A stretch of DNA of 64,000 nt from Glycomyces fuscus (lineage in GTDB: Bacteria > Actinomycetota > Actinomycetes > Streptosporangiales > Streptosporangiaceae), in NCBI GenBank assembly GCA_002529455.1, contig NYMS01000012.1, forward strand, positions 62,001 to 126,000, in the 5' to 3' direction. The position numbers and the translations under genes were made by a program. Positions 1 through 8,631 of the stretch are shown here, one piece after another (within the stretch, counting starts at the first letter, position 1; every line of letters begins with the position of its first letter). The notes under the pieces were generated by a model. The model was not told where the DNA came from and did not search any database. It saw nothing but the letters and a program-made list of their open reading frames with translations.

Positions 1-399
1 CCAGCCGCACACCCAGGCCATGAACTCGCCGATGGTGGCGTAGCTGTAGGAGTAGGCGGAGCCGGAGGTGGGGATCATCCCGGCCATCTCGGCGTAGGCG
101 AGCGCGGAGAACAGCGCGGTGATCCCGGCGAGCACGAAGGAGAGGACGACGGCGGGCCCCGCGACGGGGACGGCCTCGCCCAGCACGACGAAGATGCCGG
201 TGCCCAGGGTGGCGCCGATGCCGATCATGGACAGCTGCCAGAAGCCCATGTGCCGCTGGAGGCCGCTGCCCTCGGAGTCCTGGGTCTCGGCGACGAGCTT
301 CTCGATCGGCTTGCGCCTGGTGAGGCGCTGCCTCAGCGCGGGCGCACCGCCCGGGCCTGCGGCCCCGCGGGTGCCCGCCGAGCTCTTCTGGTCCACCAC
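1..399 (-). CDS. APC-family amino-acid permease, N-terminal part (cut by window edge)
   Basis: The first 133 codons of a membrane transporter run off the left edge. Translation from GTG 399 gives a basic cytoplasmic N-terminus with the segment 'LRQRLTRRKPIEKL'. It then enters a glycine-rich first helix with 'MIGIGATLGTGIFVVLGE', the substrate-binding signature of APC amino-acid permeases, and two more hydrophobic stretches. The start has an AGGAG seven bases upstream; a second GTG follows immediately at 396. The 'RRKPIE' leader and the GIF loop resemble the cationic amino-acid transporter (CAT) subgroup. The substrate cannot be told from this fragment. Its promoter must lie in the AT-richer stretch near 520-640. 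Confidence 0.85.
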   Translation of the reverse strand, partial: MVDQKSSAGTRGAAGPGGAPALRQRLTRRKPIEKLVAETQDSEGSGLQRHMGFWQLSMIGIGATLGTGIFVVLGEAVPVAGPAVVLSFVLAGITALFSALAYAEMAGMIPTSGSAYSYSYATIGEFMAWVCGW

Positions 400-1083
400 G
401 TGTTTACTCCTCGTTCATGTACGTGGGCACACCGCTCCCCGGAGGGAAGTGCGGCGAGGGGGGGTGGGGTTCGGCCGCCGCACACCCGGGCGGCCCGAAG
501 CCCTCAGCAACGGTAGCCGCGTTATCTACGTAACATGACCCACATTCGTTGCGTCTGTCTGGATTAAGTGGCGCGATCATGCGTCCCAGCGCAACGAAAC
601 GCAGCTTCCTGTGAGTGATGCCACATAAAATCACCCTGGGTGACCGCCACCACTTCGGACAGCGAACAGGCTGGTCAGAGCCGTACGGCAGGACCCGGGG
701 CACGACGGAGGGCCGGGACCCGGGCGGGCCGCCCTCGCAACCGCGGACCTCGATGACCTCCCCGCCCGGTCCTCCATGCCCGCGACTCCTCCCCTGGCGC
801 GGACCAGGTTCCCCGCACCCGCATGCACCAGCAGGCCCTCCCGCTCCTCACGTGCTCGTCTTCGCGTCACCGTGGACCGGCGGAGCGGAGTGCTCCCCTC
901 CCTCCTCCACCTGCGCGGACAACGGCCCTCACCCGGGGTGCGGGACACGGGTGGCAGTGGGTGGCGTTCCCGCGGCGAAGGCCCTCTGCCAGGACACGTC
1001 ACCGTCCCGGGCCCGGGGCTCACGGGAGGGGTGGGGCGGACCGGTCGGCCCCGTGACCATGCCTCTGCCCGGGCACCGCACAC
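400..1083. other. Intergenic region without a recognisable gene
   Basis: No frame on either strand in this stretch reads as a plausible protein; the open frames are low-complexity Arg/Pro/Gly translations of GC-rich DNA. The part at 520-640 is clearly lower in GC and probably holds the permease promoter. The part at 700-1080 shows nothing I recognise. Confidence 0.5.
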
Positions 1084-1127
1084 GCGAACGGCCGCGCCGG
1101 CCCTCGGAGGGCGGCGCGGCCGTTCGC
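1084..1127. terminator. Terminator hairpin downstream of ispG
   Basis: Perfect 15-bp stem (1084-1098 with 1113-1127) and a 14-nt loop, 14 bases past the ispG stop codon. It lacks a U-tract, as is usual in high-GC actinomycetes. Confidence 0.75.
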
Positions 1128-1140
1128 GGCGGTGAGCGGG

Positions 1141-2298
1141 TCAGCCGGCCACGGAGACCGTGGGCGCGCCCGACTCGGTGCCGGACTCGCCCATCTCCTC
1201 GGCGATGCGCATGGCCTCCTCGATGAGGGTCTCCACGATCTGGGACTCGGGCACGGTCTTGATGACCTCGCCCTTGACGAAGATCTGGCCCTTGCCGTTG
1301 CCGGAGGCCACGCCCAGGTCGGCGTCACGGGCCTCGCCGGGGCCGTTCACGACGCAGCCCATGACGGCCACGCGCAGCGGCACCTCCATGCCCTCCAGGC
1401 CGGCGGTGACCTCCTCGGCGAGCGTGTACACGTCCACCTGGGCCCGGCCGCAGCTGGGGCAGGAGACGATCTCCAGGCCGCGCTCGCGCAGGCCCAGCGA
1501 CTCCAGGATCTGGTTGCCGACCTTGACCTCCTCCGCGGGAGGCGCGGACAGGGACACGCGGATGGTGTCGCCGATGCCCTCCGAGAGCAGCGCGCCGAAG
1601 GCCACCGCGGACTTGATGGTGCCCTGGAAGGCGGGACCGGCCTCGGTCACGCCCAGGTGCAGCGGGTAGTCGCAGGCCGAGGCGAGCTGGCGGTAGGCGT
1701 TGACCATGACCACGGGGTCGTTGTGCTTGACCGAGATCTTGATGTCGCGGAAGCCGTGCTCCTCGAACAGCGAGCACTCCCACAGCGCCGACTCGACCAG
1801 GGCCTCCGGGGTGGCCCTGCCGTACTTCTGGAGCAGGCGCTTGTCCAGCGAACCGGCGTTGACGCCGATGCGGATCGGCGTCCCGGCCTCACCGGCCGCC
1901 CTGGCGATCTCGGCGACCTTGTCGTCGAACTTCTTGATGTTGCCCGGGTTGACGCGCACGGCCGCGCATCCGGCGTCGATGGCCGCGAACACGTACTTGG
2001 GCTGGAAGTGGATGTCGGCGATCACCGGGATCTGCGACTTCCTGGCGATGATCGGCAGGGCGTCGGCGTCCTCGTTGGTGGGCACGGCCACGCGGACGAT
2101 CTGGCAGCCCGCGGCGGTCAGCTCCGCGATCTGCTGGAGGGTCGCGTTGATGTCGGAGGTACGGGTGGTCGTCATCGACTGCACGGACACCGGGGCGTCC
2201 CCACCGACGGGGACGTTCCCGACCATGATCTGCCGCGTCTTGCGCCGGGTCGCGAGCGGGCGCGGCGGTGTGGCGGGAATACCGAGATCGACGGTCAC
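1141..2298 (-). CDS. ispG: 4-hydroxy-3-methylbut-2-enyl diphosphate synthase (flavodoxin)
   Basis: Penultimate enzyme of the MEP isoprenoid pathway: it reductively opens the cyclic diphosphate MEcPP to HMBPP, using a [4Fe-4S] cluster in the cytoplasm. The 385-residue protein is close to the usual length. It keeps the cluster ligands: Cys280 and Cys283 in 'CPSCG', Cys315 in 'GCVVNGPGE', and the glutamate of that last motif. The N-terminal TIM-barrel begins at '[16 protein letters not shown]'. I chose GTG 2298 because it has an AGGTGA-type site upstream and matches family length. An in-frame extension to 2556 is Pro/Ala-rich and unlike the family. It is downstream of rip1 and dxr on the same strand, the order known from mycobacteria and streptomycetes. 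Confidence 0.97.
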   Translation of the reverse strand: MTVDLGIPATPPRPLATRRKTRQIMVGNVPVGGDAPVSVQSMTTTRTSDINATLQQIAELTAAGCQIVRVAVPTNEDADALPIIARKSQIPVIADIHFQPKYVFAAIDAGCAAVRVNPGNIKKFDDKVAEIARAAGEAGTPIRIGVNAGSLDKRLLQKYGRATPEALVESALWECSLFEEHGFRDIKISVKHNDPVVMVNAYRQLASACDYPLHLGVTEAGPAFQGTIKSAVAFGALLSEGIGDTIRVSLSAPPAEEVKVGNQILESLGLRERGLEIVSCPSCGRAQVDVYTLAEEVTAGLEGMEVPLRVAVMGCVVNGPGEARDADLGVASGNGKGQIFVKGEVIKTVPESQIVETLIEEAMRIAEEMGESGTESGAPTVSVAG

Positions 2299-2611
2299 GC
2301 TTGCTTCACCTCGTCTGCCGCCGGAGGAGGGGCGGCACTTGATTCGTCCGTTTCGGGAAAGGGCGTCCGGCGTGTGGCGCGGGGCCGCCGCGTCCGGGGG
2401 CACCGTGGTCGGTGGCCTCGGCTGCAACCGCCGTTCCCGGATCACGACCCCCAGGTTACCCGTACCCGAAGGCATGCCCGGCATCGAAGGCGAACCAGGC
2501 GTACCAGGATGAACGCCCGGCGTCGCGGGGGTGTCCGCCGCCGTTCGCGAAGGCACCGCGGCGGTGGGGTCCGGCGGCCCGGCGCCGGTCGCGGAGCCGC
2601 CGGAGCGGGTG
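2299..2611. other. 313-bp gap between rip1 and ispG
   Basis: There is no separate gene here. The frame continuing upstream from ispG is Pro/Gly-rich and is not considered coding. The spacing is long enough for a separate ispG promoter, but I see no clear -35/-10 pair. Confidence 0.4.
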
Positions 2612-3967
2612 TCAGCCGAAGAGCCTGACCGGGTTGAACAGGTCGGCGACGAGCAGGACCACGCTGAACACCAGGAAGCAGGCCACGACCACGTAGGCCA
2701 CCGGTGTCAGCATCGCCACGTCCACCGGCGCCGGTTCGGGCCGTCGGAACAGCCTGGCCCAGCCGCGCTTGATCCACTCCCAGATGGCACCGGCCATGTG
2801 CCCGCCGTCCAGCGGCAGGATCGGCAGCAGGTTGAAGGCGAACAGGAAGAGGTTCACCCCGGCCAGGATCTGGATCATGATCGCGGCGGTGTCGGCCACG
2901 GGGAGCCCCTGGGCCATGATCTCTCCGCCGATGCGGGAGATGCCGACGATGCCCACCGGGGAGTCCTGCGTGCGCTGCTCGCCCAGGAAGGCGGCGGCGA
3001 ACACGTCGGGCACCTTGCTGGGCAGGGCGATGAGGGCCTCGCCGACGCCGACCATCATGCCGCCCATCTCGGCGGCGGACTCGGCGAAGGTGAGCGGGGC
3101 GCGCTCGGTGGCGAAGACGATGCCGAGGAAGCCCACGACCTCGGTCTCGTAGACGCGGTAGCCCTGCTCGTCGTAGAGCGGCTCGCCGTCGGCGTCGGTC
3201 TGGTAGACGAACTCGCCCTCGGCGTCGCGGGCCGGGAGCTCGTTCTCGACGATGTCCACGTCCAGCGGCAGCCGCTCGCCGTCGCGCTCGACCACGATCT
3301 CGGTGCTGCCCAGGGACTCGCGGATCTGCCGGTTGGCGGTGCTCCAGTCCGGGGTGGGCTCGCCGCCGACGGAGACGATGACGTCGCCGGGCAGCATCCC
3401 GGCCTCGGCGGCGGGCGTGGGCGGGGCGTCCTCGCAGTCGGTGACGGAGCTGCCCGCGGGGACCACGCACTCGGTGACCGTGGCGATCTGGGTGGTGCTC
3501 TGCGGCACCCCGATGCCCATGAACAGCACGGCGAGCAGGATCGCGGCCAGGACGACGTTCATGCCCGGGCCGGCGAACATCACGATGAGGCGCTTCCACG
3601 GCGCCCGCTGGTAGAACTGCCGGTCCTGGTCCTCGGGGGAGAGCTCGACGTAGGACGCCTCGCGGGCGTCCTCGGCCATGGCCCGCCAGCGCGAGAGCTT
3701 GCGGGAGCCGCCGTCGGCCGCCTGGCGCGAGGGCGGCAGCATGCCGACCATGCGCACGAACCCGCCCAGCGGTACCGCCTTGATGCCGTACTCGGTCTCA
3801 CCCCTGCGGACGGACCACAGGGTCTTGCCGAAGCCCACCATGAACTCGGTGCACTTGATCCCGAACATCTTGGCCGTGGACATGTGTCCCAGCTCGTGCC
3901 AGGCGATCGAGAACAGCAGACCGAAGACGAACAGGACGATCCCGACCACGGTCATCAGGGCGACCAT
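2612..3967 (-). CDS. rip1: Site-2 protease, M50 family (Rip1/RseP type)
   Basis: Intramembrane zinc metalloprotease that cleaves membrane-bound anti-sigma factors and other transmembrane substrates in regulated proteolysis. The zinc site HELGH (His24, Glu25, His28) lies in the first membrane helix. The second metal ligand is in 'PILPLDGGH' (Asp387) near the C-terminus. A PDZ-like region around residues 190-230 ('[19 protein letters not shown]') lies between them. The 451 residues are about 45 longer than M. tuberculosis Rip1; the extra length is an acidic periplasmic segment. ATG 3967 has a GAGGAG site. The gene starts 21 bp after the dxr stop, so the two are very likely co-transcribed. Family placement is firm; the natural substrate is unknown. 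Confidence 0.93.
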   Translation of the reverse strand: MVALMTVVGIVLFVFGLLFSIAWHELGHMSTAKMFGIKCTEFMVGFGKTLWSVRRGETEYGIKAVPLGGFVRMVGMLPPSRQAADGGSRKLSRWRAMAEDAREASYVELSPEDQDRQFYQRAPWKRLIVMFAGPGMNVVLAAILLAVLFMGIGVPQSTTQIATVTECVVPAGSSVTDCEDAPPTPAAEAGMLPGDVIVSVGGEPTPDWSTANRQIRESLGSTEIVVERDGERLPLDVDIVENELPARDAEGEFVYQTDADGEPLYDEQGYRVYETEVVGFLGIVFATERAPLTFAESAAEMGGMMVGVGEALIALPSKVPDVFAAAFLGEQRTQDSPVGIVGISRIGGEIMAQGLPVADTAAIMIQILAGVNLFLFAFNLLPILPLDGGHMAGAIWEWIKRGWARLFRRPEPAPVDVAMLTPVAYVVVACFLVFSVVLLVADLFNPVRLFG

Positions 3968-3988
3968 GCATCTCTCCTCAGGGCGGTG

Positions 3989-5242
3989 TCAGGCCTGGCG
4001 CGCGAGCAGCTCGCGCGCACGCGTGCGGGCCCAGGTGTCAGCGGCGTACACGTCGTCCAGGCTCAGGCGTCCTCTGTGGGAGGACGCTCCCCCGGTACTT
4101 CCTGTTCGCTGGTGCTCCGAGACTACCTGGGAGACGGTGTCCATGATGGCCGGGAACGCGAGGTTTCCCCCCAGGAAGGCGTCGACCGCCTCCTCGTTGG
4201 CCGCGTTGTAGACCGCGGGCGCGGTCCCGCCCGCGGCACCGACCTCGCAGGCCAGCCGGACGGCGGGGAAGGCCTCGTGGTCCAGGGGCTCGAAGGTCCA
4301 GGTGTGGGCGCGGGTCCAGTCCATGCCGGGCGCGGCGTCGGGCACGCGGTCGGGGGCGCCGAGCCCGTAGGCGATGGGGATCATCATGCTGGGCGGGCTG
4401 GCCTTGGCGATGGTGGAGCCGTCCACGTACTCGACCATGGAGTGGACGACCGACTGCGGGTGGACGACCACGTCGATCCGGTCGAAGGGCACGTCGAACA
4501 GCAGGTTGGCCTCGATGACCTCCAGCCCCTTGTTGACCAGGGTGGCGGAGTTGACGGTGATGACCGGGCCCATGCTCCACGTGGGGTGGTTGAGGGCGTC
4601 GGCGGGGGTGACGGAGGCCAGTTCGTCGCGGCCGCGTCCGCGGAAGGGGCCGCCGCTGGCGGTGACGACCAGGCGGCGCACCTCGTCGCGGCGGGCGTGG
4701 ACGTGGCCCTGCGCGGGGCTGGCGAGTTCGCCCTCGGGCAGGTGGGGGAAGCACTGGGCGATGGCGAAGTGCTCGGAGTCGACCGGGACGATCTGGCCCG
4801 GCCGGGCGAGCCCGCGCACGAGCGGCCCGCCGATGATGAGGGACTCCTTGTTGGCCAGGGCGAGGGTGCGTCCGGCGCGCAGCGCGGCGAGGGTGGACTC
4901 CAGCCCCAGGGCGCCGGTGATGCCGTTGAGGACCACGTCGCACTCGCTCCCGGCCAGCTCGGCGACCCCCTCGGGCCCGGCCAGGACGGTGGCGCGGCTG
5001 CCGTGTCCGGCGAGGGCGCGCGAGAGCTCGGCCGCGCGGTCGGGGTCGGCGACGGCCACCAGCGGGACGTCGAGCTCGGCGGCCTGCTTGGCGAGCAGGT
5101 CCACGCGCCCGCCGCCCGCGGCCAGGCCCACCACGCGGAAGCGGTGGGGGTTGCGCTGGACGATGTCGATGGCCTGGGTCCCGATCGAACCGGTGGAACC
5201 GAGGATCACTGCTGTTCGCTGTTCTTCTCGCACGCTCCCCAT
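3989..5242 (-). CDS. dxr: 1-deoxy-D-xylulose 5-phosphate reductoisomerase
   Basis: Converts DXP to 2-C-methyl-D-erythritol 4-phosphate with NADPH and a divalent metal: the first committed step of the MEP pathway. Residues 15-21 form the NADPH-binding 'GSTGSIG'. The metal/substrate motif 'PVDSEHFA' and the later 'MVEYVDGS' region are intact. ATG 5242 gives 417 residues, near family length, with GGAGG eleven bases upstream; a longer frame to 5320 adds only Pro/Gly-rich sequence. The C-terminal tail ends in an Arg/Ala-rich helix typical of actinobacterial forms. It leads the dxr - rip1 - ispG group. Confidence 0.97.
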   Translation of the reverse strand: MGSVREEQRTAVILGSTGSIGTQAIDIVQRNPHRFRVVGLAAGGGRVDLLAKQAAELDVPLVAVADPDRAAELSRALAGHGSRATVLAGPEGVAELAGSECDVVLNGITGALGLESTLAALRAGRTLALANKESLIIGGPLVRGLARPGQIVPVDSEHFAIAQCFPHLPEGELASPAQGHVHARRDEVRRLVVTASGGPFRGRGRDELASVTPADALNHPTWSMGPVITVNSATLVNKGLEVIEANLLFDVPFDRIDVVVHPQSVVHSMVEYVDGSTIAKASPPSMMIPIAYGLGAPDRVPDAAPGMDWTRAHTWTFEPLDHEAFPAVRLACEVGAAGGTAPAVYNAANEEAVDAFLGGNLAFPAIMDTVSQVVSEHQRTGSTGGASSHRGRLSLDDVYAADTWARTRARELLARQA

Positions 5243-5383
5243 TGTTCCGCAATCCTCCGGAGGGAGTGCGGGGGCCGTGGAGGAGCCGGCAGGGCCCGCC
5301 GGAGGGCCGGGGCGGAGCACGAGCCGGCGGCCCGTCGCCGGGATCCGGAGTCACCGGGTCTTTACAACCCGTGTCGGGTGATC

Positions 5384-5418
5384 TAACTTAACCGGTGAGT
5401 AAGTTACCCCCCGGTTAA
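5384..5418. promoter_or_regulatory. Nested inverted repeats in the dxr / hydrolase divergent promoter
   Basis: TAACTTA (5384-5390) pairs with TAAGTTA (5400-5406). Overlapping this, TTAACCGG (5388-5395) pairs with CCGGTTAA (5411-5418). The site lies between divergently transcribed genes, so it could control either. The CTTAACCGGT half matches half of the LacI-type box found at 43489. Confidence 0.5.
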
Positions 5419-5591
5419 GACACCACGGCACGACGGCTCGGTGAGACCACCGGGCAGGACAACCCCCGTGAGGCGGTCCCTCCCCCGGGACGCCCCCGCC
5501 GGGACCGCCCAGGCCCGGCCCTCCCGATGGCGAGACGGCGCGACGACCCATCGGCCACCACACCCCGCCAGTCCCCCGAGGTCCCCCCGCC

Positions 5592-7289
5592 ATGCGCCCT
5601 GCCAGAACACCCTCCCTCCCCGCACCCTCCGCCGACGGACCGCCCCGGAGCGGATCCGGGCTCCGCTCCGCCGCGCGCCCCCTCCCCCGCCTCCTCCCCC
5701 GCCTGCTGTCCTGCGCTCTCGCGGCCGTGCTCGCCGCCGGGGCCCTCTCCCCCGCACCGGCCTCGGCGGCCGTCGGCGCCACCGTCAGCTACGAGACCGT
5801 CGTCAGCCACGACGGCACCGAACTGAAGGCCAAGGTCATCACGCCCACCGGGGTCGAGGGCCCGCACCCGCTGCTGGTCATGCCCTCCGCCTGGGGCACG
5901 CCCCACCTGCTCTACGTGGGCGCCGCCGCCAGGCTCGCGCACGAGTCCGGCTACCAGGTCGTGGCCTACACCTCGCGCGGCTTCTGGGACTCGGGCGGCG
6001 GGATCGGGGTGGCGGGCCCCGAGGACCGCGCCGACGCCAGCGCCGTCATCGACTGGGCGCTGGAGAACACGGACGCCGACCCCGACCGCATCGGCATGGC
6101 CGGGATCTCCTACGGGGGCGGCATCAGCCTGCTGACCGCCGCCGAGGACGAGCGGATCCGCGCCGTGGCCTCGCTGAGCGGCTGGGCCGACCTGGCCGCC
6201 TCCCTGTACCCCAACGAGACCGTCGACGCGCAGTCGGCCGAGCTGCTCCTGTTGGCGGGCGAACTCACCGGCACCCCCGGCGAGGAGCTCTCCGAGATCG
6301 GGGCCGAGTACCGCCGGGGCAACATCCAACCCGCCCTGGATGTTGCCCCGGACCGGTCGGCGGCCACCAGGGTGGACGCCATCAACGCCAACGGCACGGC
6401 CGTGATGATGGCGCACGCCTGGAACGACGGCGTCTTCCCCGTCGGCCACATCACCGACTTCTACGAGGAACTGGAGGTCCCCAAGCGGCTCATGCTCGCC
6501 CCGGGCGACCACGCCACCCAGGAGCTGTTCGGCGCGGCCGGGCTGCCCGACGAGGTGTGGGAGGCCCTGGGCGACTGGTTCGACCACCACCTGCGCGGCC
6601 GGGCCAACGAGGTGGACGCCGAGGGGCCCGTGCACGTCAGGCCGAACAACGGGCGCGGCGCCTGGACCTCGCACGCCGACTGGCCGTCGGTGACCGGAGG
6701 CACCGAGCGGTACTACCTCGCCGAGCCGAGCACCGACTGGTTGCGCTGGCAGAGCAGCGGCGCCATGGAGTCCGAGCCCGCCACCGGCTGGAGCTACCGC
6801 TTCCGGACGGGGATCGGCACCACGGCCGAGAGCGGCACGGTGATGGTCTCCGGCGCCCTCCAGCAGTTCTTCGACGTCCCGACCGGGGTGCTGCTGCCGA
6901 CGGTGGACCGCTACCGGGCGGCCGTGTGGACCGGCCCCGCCCGCCCCGAGGGGGTGCGCGTGGCGGGGACGCCCGAGGTCACCTTCACGGTCACGCCGAC
7001 CGCGCCGGACCAGTCGGTGTACGTGTACCTGTACGCGGTCGACGGCCGGGGGACGGGGTCCCTGCTCTCGCACGCCCCCTACACGCTGCGCGGGGCCGAG
7101 CCCGGTGAGCCGGTCACGGTGGACACGGAGCTGGCGCCGGTGGTGTGGGACGTGCCCGCGGGACACCGCCTGGCCGTGGTGGTGGACAGCATGGACGCGC
7201 GCTACCAGGACGAGAGCGACATCGGGGACCGGGTGAGCGTGACCTCTCCCGAGGACGCCCCCGCCCAGGTCACGGTGCCGCTCGCCTGA
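5592..7289 (+). CDS. Secreted CocE/NonD-type (peptidase S15 family) alpha/beta hydrolase
   Basis: Predicted exported serine hydrolase of the Xaa-Pro dipeptidyl-peptidase/cocaine-esterase superfamily, acting on acyl or peptide bonds outside the cell. Residues 1-59 look like a long Arg-rich signal peptide ending 'PAPASA', possibly twin-arginine-like although no clear RR motif is seen. The alpha/beta-hydrolase core has the nucleophile elbow 'GISYGGG' (Ser173). Asp279 ('WNDGVFP') and His307 ('GDHATQE') complete the expected triad. Residues after about 370 form the beta-rich C-terminal domain of this superfamily, ending in the typical 'HRLAVVVDSMDARY'. The N-terminal leader is longer than usual, so a later start is possible. 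The substrate cannot be predicted. Confidence 0.85.
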   Translation: MRPARTPSLPAPSADGPPRSGSGLRSAARPLPRLLPRLLSCALAAVLAAGALSPAPASAAVGATVSYETVVSHDGTELKAKVITPTGVEGPHPLLVMPSAWGTPHLLYVGAAARLAHESGYQVVAYTSRGFWDSGGGIGVAGPEDRADASAVIDWALENTDADPDRIGMAGISYGGGISLLTAAEDERIRAVASLSGWADLAASLYPNETVDAQSAELLLLAGELTGTPGEELSEIGAEYRRGNIQPALDVAPDRSAATRVDAINANGTAVMMAHAWNDGVFPVGHITDFYEELEVPKRLMLAPGDHATQELFGAAGLPDEVWEALGDWFDHHLRGRANEVDAEGPVHVRPNNGRGAWTSHADWPSVTGGTERYYLAEPSTDWLRWQSSGAMESEPATGWSYRFRTGIGTTAESGTVMVSGALQQFFDVPTGVLLPTVDRYRAAVWTGPARPEGVRVAGTPEVTFTVTPTAPDQSVYVYLYAVDGRGTGSLLSHAPYTLRGAEPGEPVTVDTELAPVVWDVPAGHRLAVVVDSMDARYQDESDIGDRVSVTSPEDAPAQVTVPLA

Positions 7290-7440
7290 CGGGCGCCCGG
7301 GACGGCGCGGTCTCCCGCGGCGCCGGCCCGGGCGCCTCCGGCGCACCCCCCGCGCCGGAGGCGGTCCCCTCTTCCCTTCTCCCGCACGACACAAACACAA
7401 AGTAGCAATCCGACTACCCAAAGTGTGCGAGGATCTGCTC

Positions 7441-8496
7441 ATGACCTCGTCCACCGCACACAGGATCCTCGCCCCCCTCGCCGCCGCGGCGGTCGCCGCC
7501 GGGGGTCTCTTCCTCGCCGAGAAGCTTCCCGCCCCCGCGTCCGCCGTCACCCAGGCCATCCACTCCCCCGCGCTTCCCGCGCAGGAGGACCGCGAGGCCC
7601 TTTCGCGCGTGGAGGGGCTCTCCCACCAGAGCGCCGCCGTGACCGGCGACCAGCACCAGGCCGTGCTGGACTACTGGACCGCGGAGCGCATGGCCGCCGC
7701 CAAGCCCATCACCGGCATGCTGGAGGAGGTCCTGCTGCCCGCCGAGGACGGGTCGGCGCCGGACGAGGGCGTCGAGCACCATGCCGCGCCGCGCCCCGAC
7801 AGCCGGGGCGAGCGCTGGACCTCGGGCGGCCTGGTCACCAGGACCACCGGCAAGGTCTACCTGACCATGGACGGGCGCGACTTCACGTGCTCGGCCTCGG
7901 TCGTGGACGCGGCGAACCGGAGCACCGTGGTCACCGCCGGGCACTGCGCCAAGGACGGCCGGGGCTCGTGGGCGCGCAACTGGACCTTCGTCCCCGGCCA
8001 CGCGGACGGGGAGAGCCCGTACGGGCGGTTCACCGCCAGCGACCTGCTGGTGGCGCCCGAGTGGTCGCGCCAGGCCGACGACAGCTACGACTTCGCCATG
8101 GTGGTGCTCAACCCCGACGGGGGCACCACCGTCCAGGAGCGGGTGGGCGCCCAGCGGATCGCGTTCGGCACCTGGACCGAGGACAAGGTGCGTGAGGGGG
8201 TGCAGGTGTACACGTTCGGGTACCCGTCGGCGTCCCCGTACGAGGGCAGGCACCTGCACTACTGCTCGGGTCGCACCGAGCCCGACAGCGGCGGCACGAC
8301 GGCCAACGGGGTGCGCTGCGCCATGACGCAGGGCTCCAGCGGCGGCCCCTGGTTCGCCGGCTTCGACACCGGCAGCGGCCGGGGGACGATCACCTCGGTG
8401 GTCAGCTTCAAGTACGCCGACGACCGCGACACCCAGTACGGCCCCCGGTTCGGCCAGGAGGCACGCGAGCTGTACGAGCAGGCCGCCCGGCTGTAG
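7441..8496 (+). CDS. Secreted trypsin-like serine protease
   Basis: Chymotrypsin-fold endopeptidase exported by a signal peptide (hydrophobic stretch 'ILAPLAAAAVAAGGLFLA', followed by a short pro-region). The catalytic triad is visible: His168 in 'TAGHC', Asp217 in 'YDFAMV', and Ser300 in 'GSSGGPW'. Cysteine pairs flank the His and Ser. The residue about six before the catalytic Ser is not an obvious S1 Asp, so trypsin specificity is not certain; V8/glutamyl-type proteases share the motifs. ATG 7441 is preceded by GAGGAT at a good distance; an upstream GTG (7423) is in frame but less likely. A strong terminator follows. Confidence 0.88.
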   Translation: MTSSTAHRILAPLAAAAVAAGGLFLAEKLPAPASAVTQAIHSPALPAQEDREALSRVEGLSHQSAAVTGDQHQAVLDYWTAERMAAAKPITGMLEEVLLPAEDGSAPDEGVEHHAAPRPDSRGERWTSGGLVTRTTGKVYLTMDGRDFTCSASVVDAANRSTVVTAGHCAKDGRGSWARNWTFVPGHADGESPYGRFTASDLLVAPEWSRQADDSYDFAMVVLNPDGGTTVQERVGAQRIAFGTWTEDKVREGVQVYTFGYPSASPYEGRHLHYCSGRTEPDSGGTTANGVRCAMTQGSSGGPWFAGFDTGSGRGTITSVVSFKYADDRDTQYGPRFGQEARELYEQAARL

Positions 8497-8539
8497 GGCG
8501 GGTCCGGCGGACACGCCCCGGCGGGCCCGGCGGCCCCTC

Positions 8540-8595
8540 CCCCGCACGCGCTGCGTCCCCCGGCCCCGGGGGCGGGGGACGCAGCGCGTGCGGGG
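8540..8595. terminator. Bidirectional terminator between protease and aldehyde dehydrogenase
   Basis: Perfect 22-bp stem (8540-8561 with 8574-8595) with a 12-nt loop, between two convergent genes. Confidence 0.9.
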
Positions 8596-8631
8596 CCCGC
8601 TCGGGCGGACCCGCGTGCGGCCGCGGCGGTC

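Noticed and set aside
1141..2556. 86-residue N-terminal extension of IspG
   Set aside because: Pro/Thr-rich sequence unlike the family; the GTG at 2298 has a ribosome site and gives the expected length.
2531..5386. Open frame of 951 codons antisense to rip1 and dxr
   Set aside because: Shadow frame rich in Gly/Asp/His/Val runs, with no recognisable motif.
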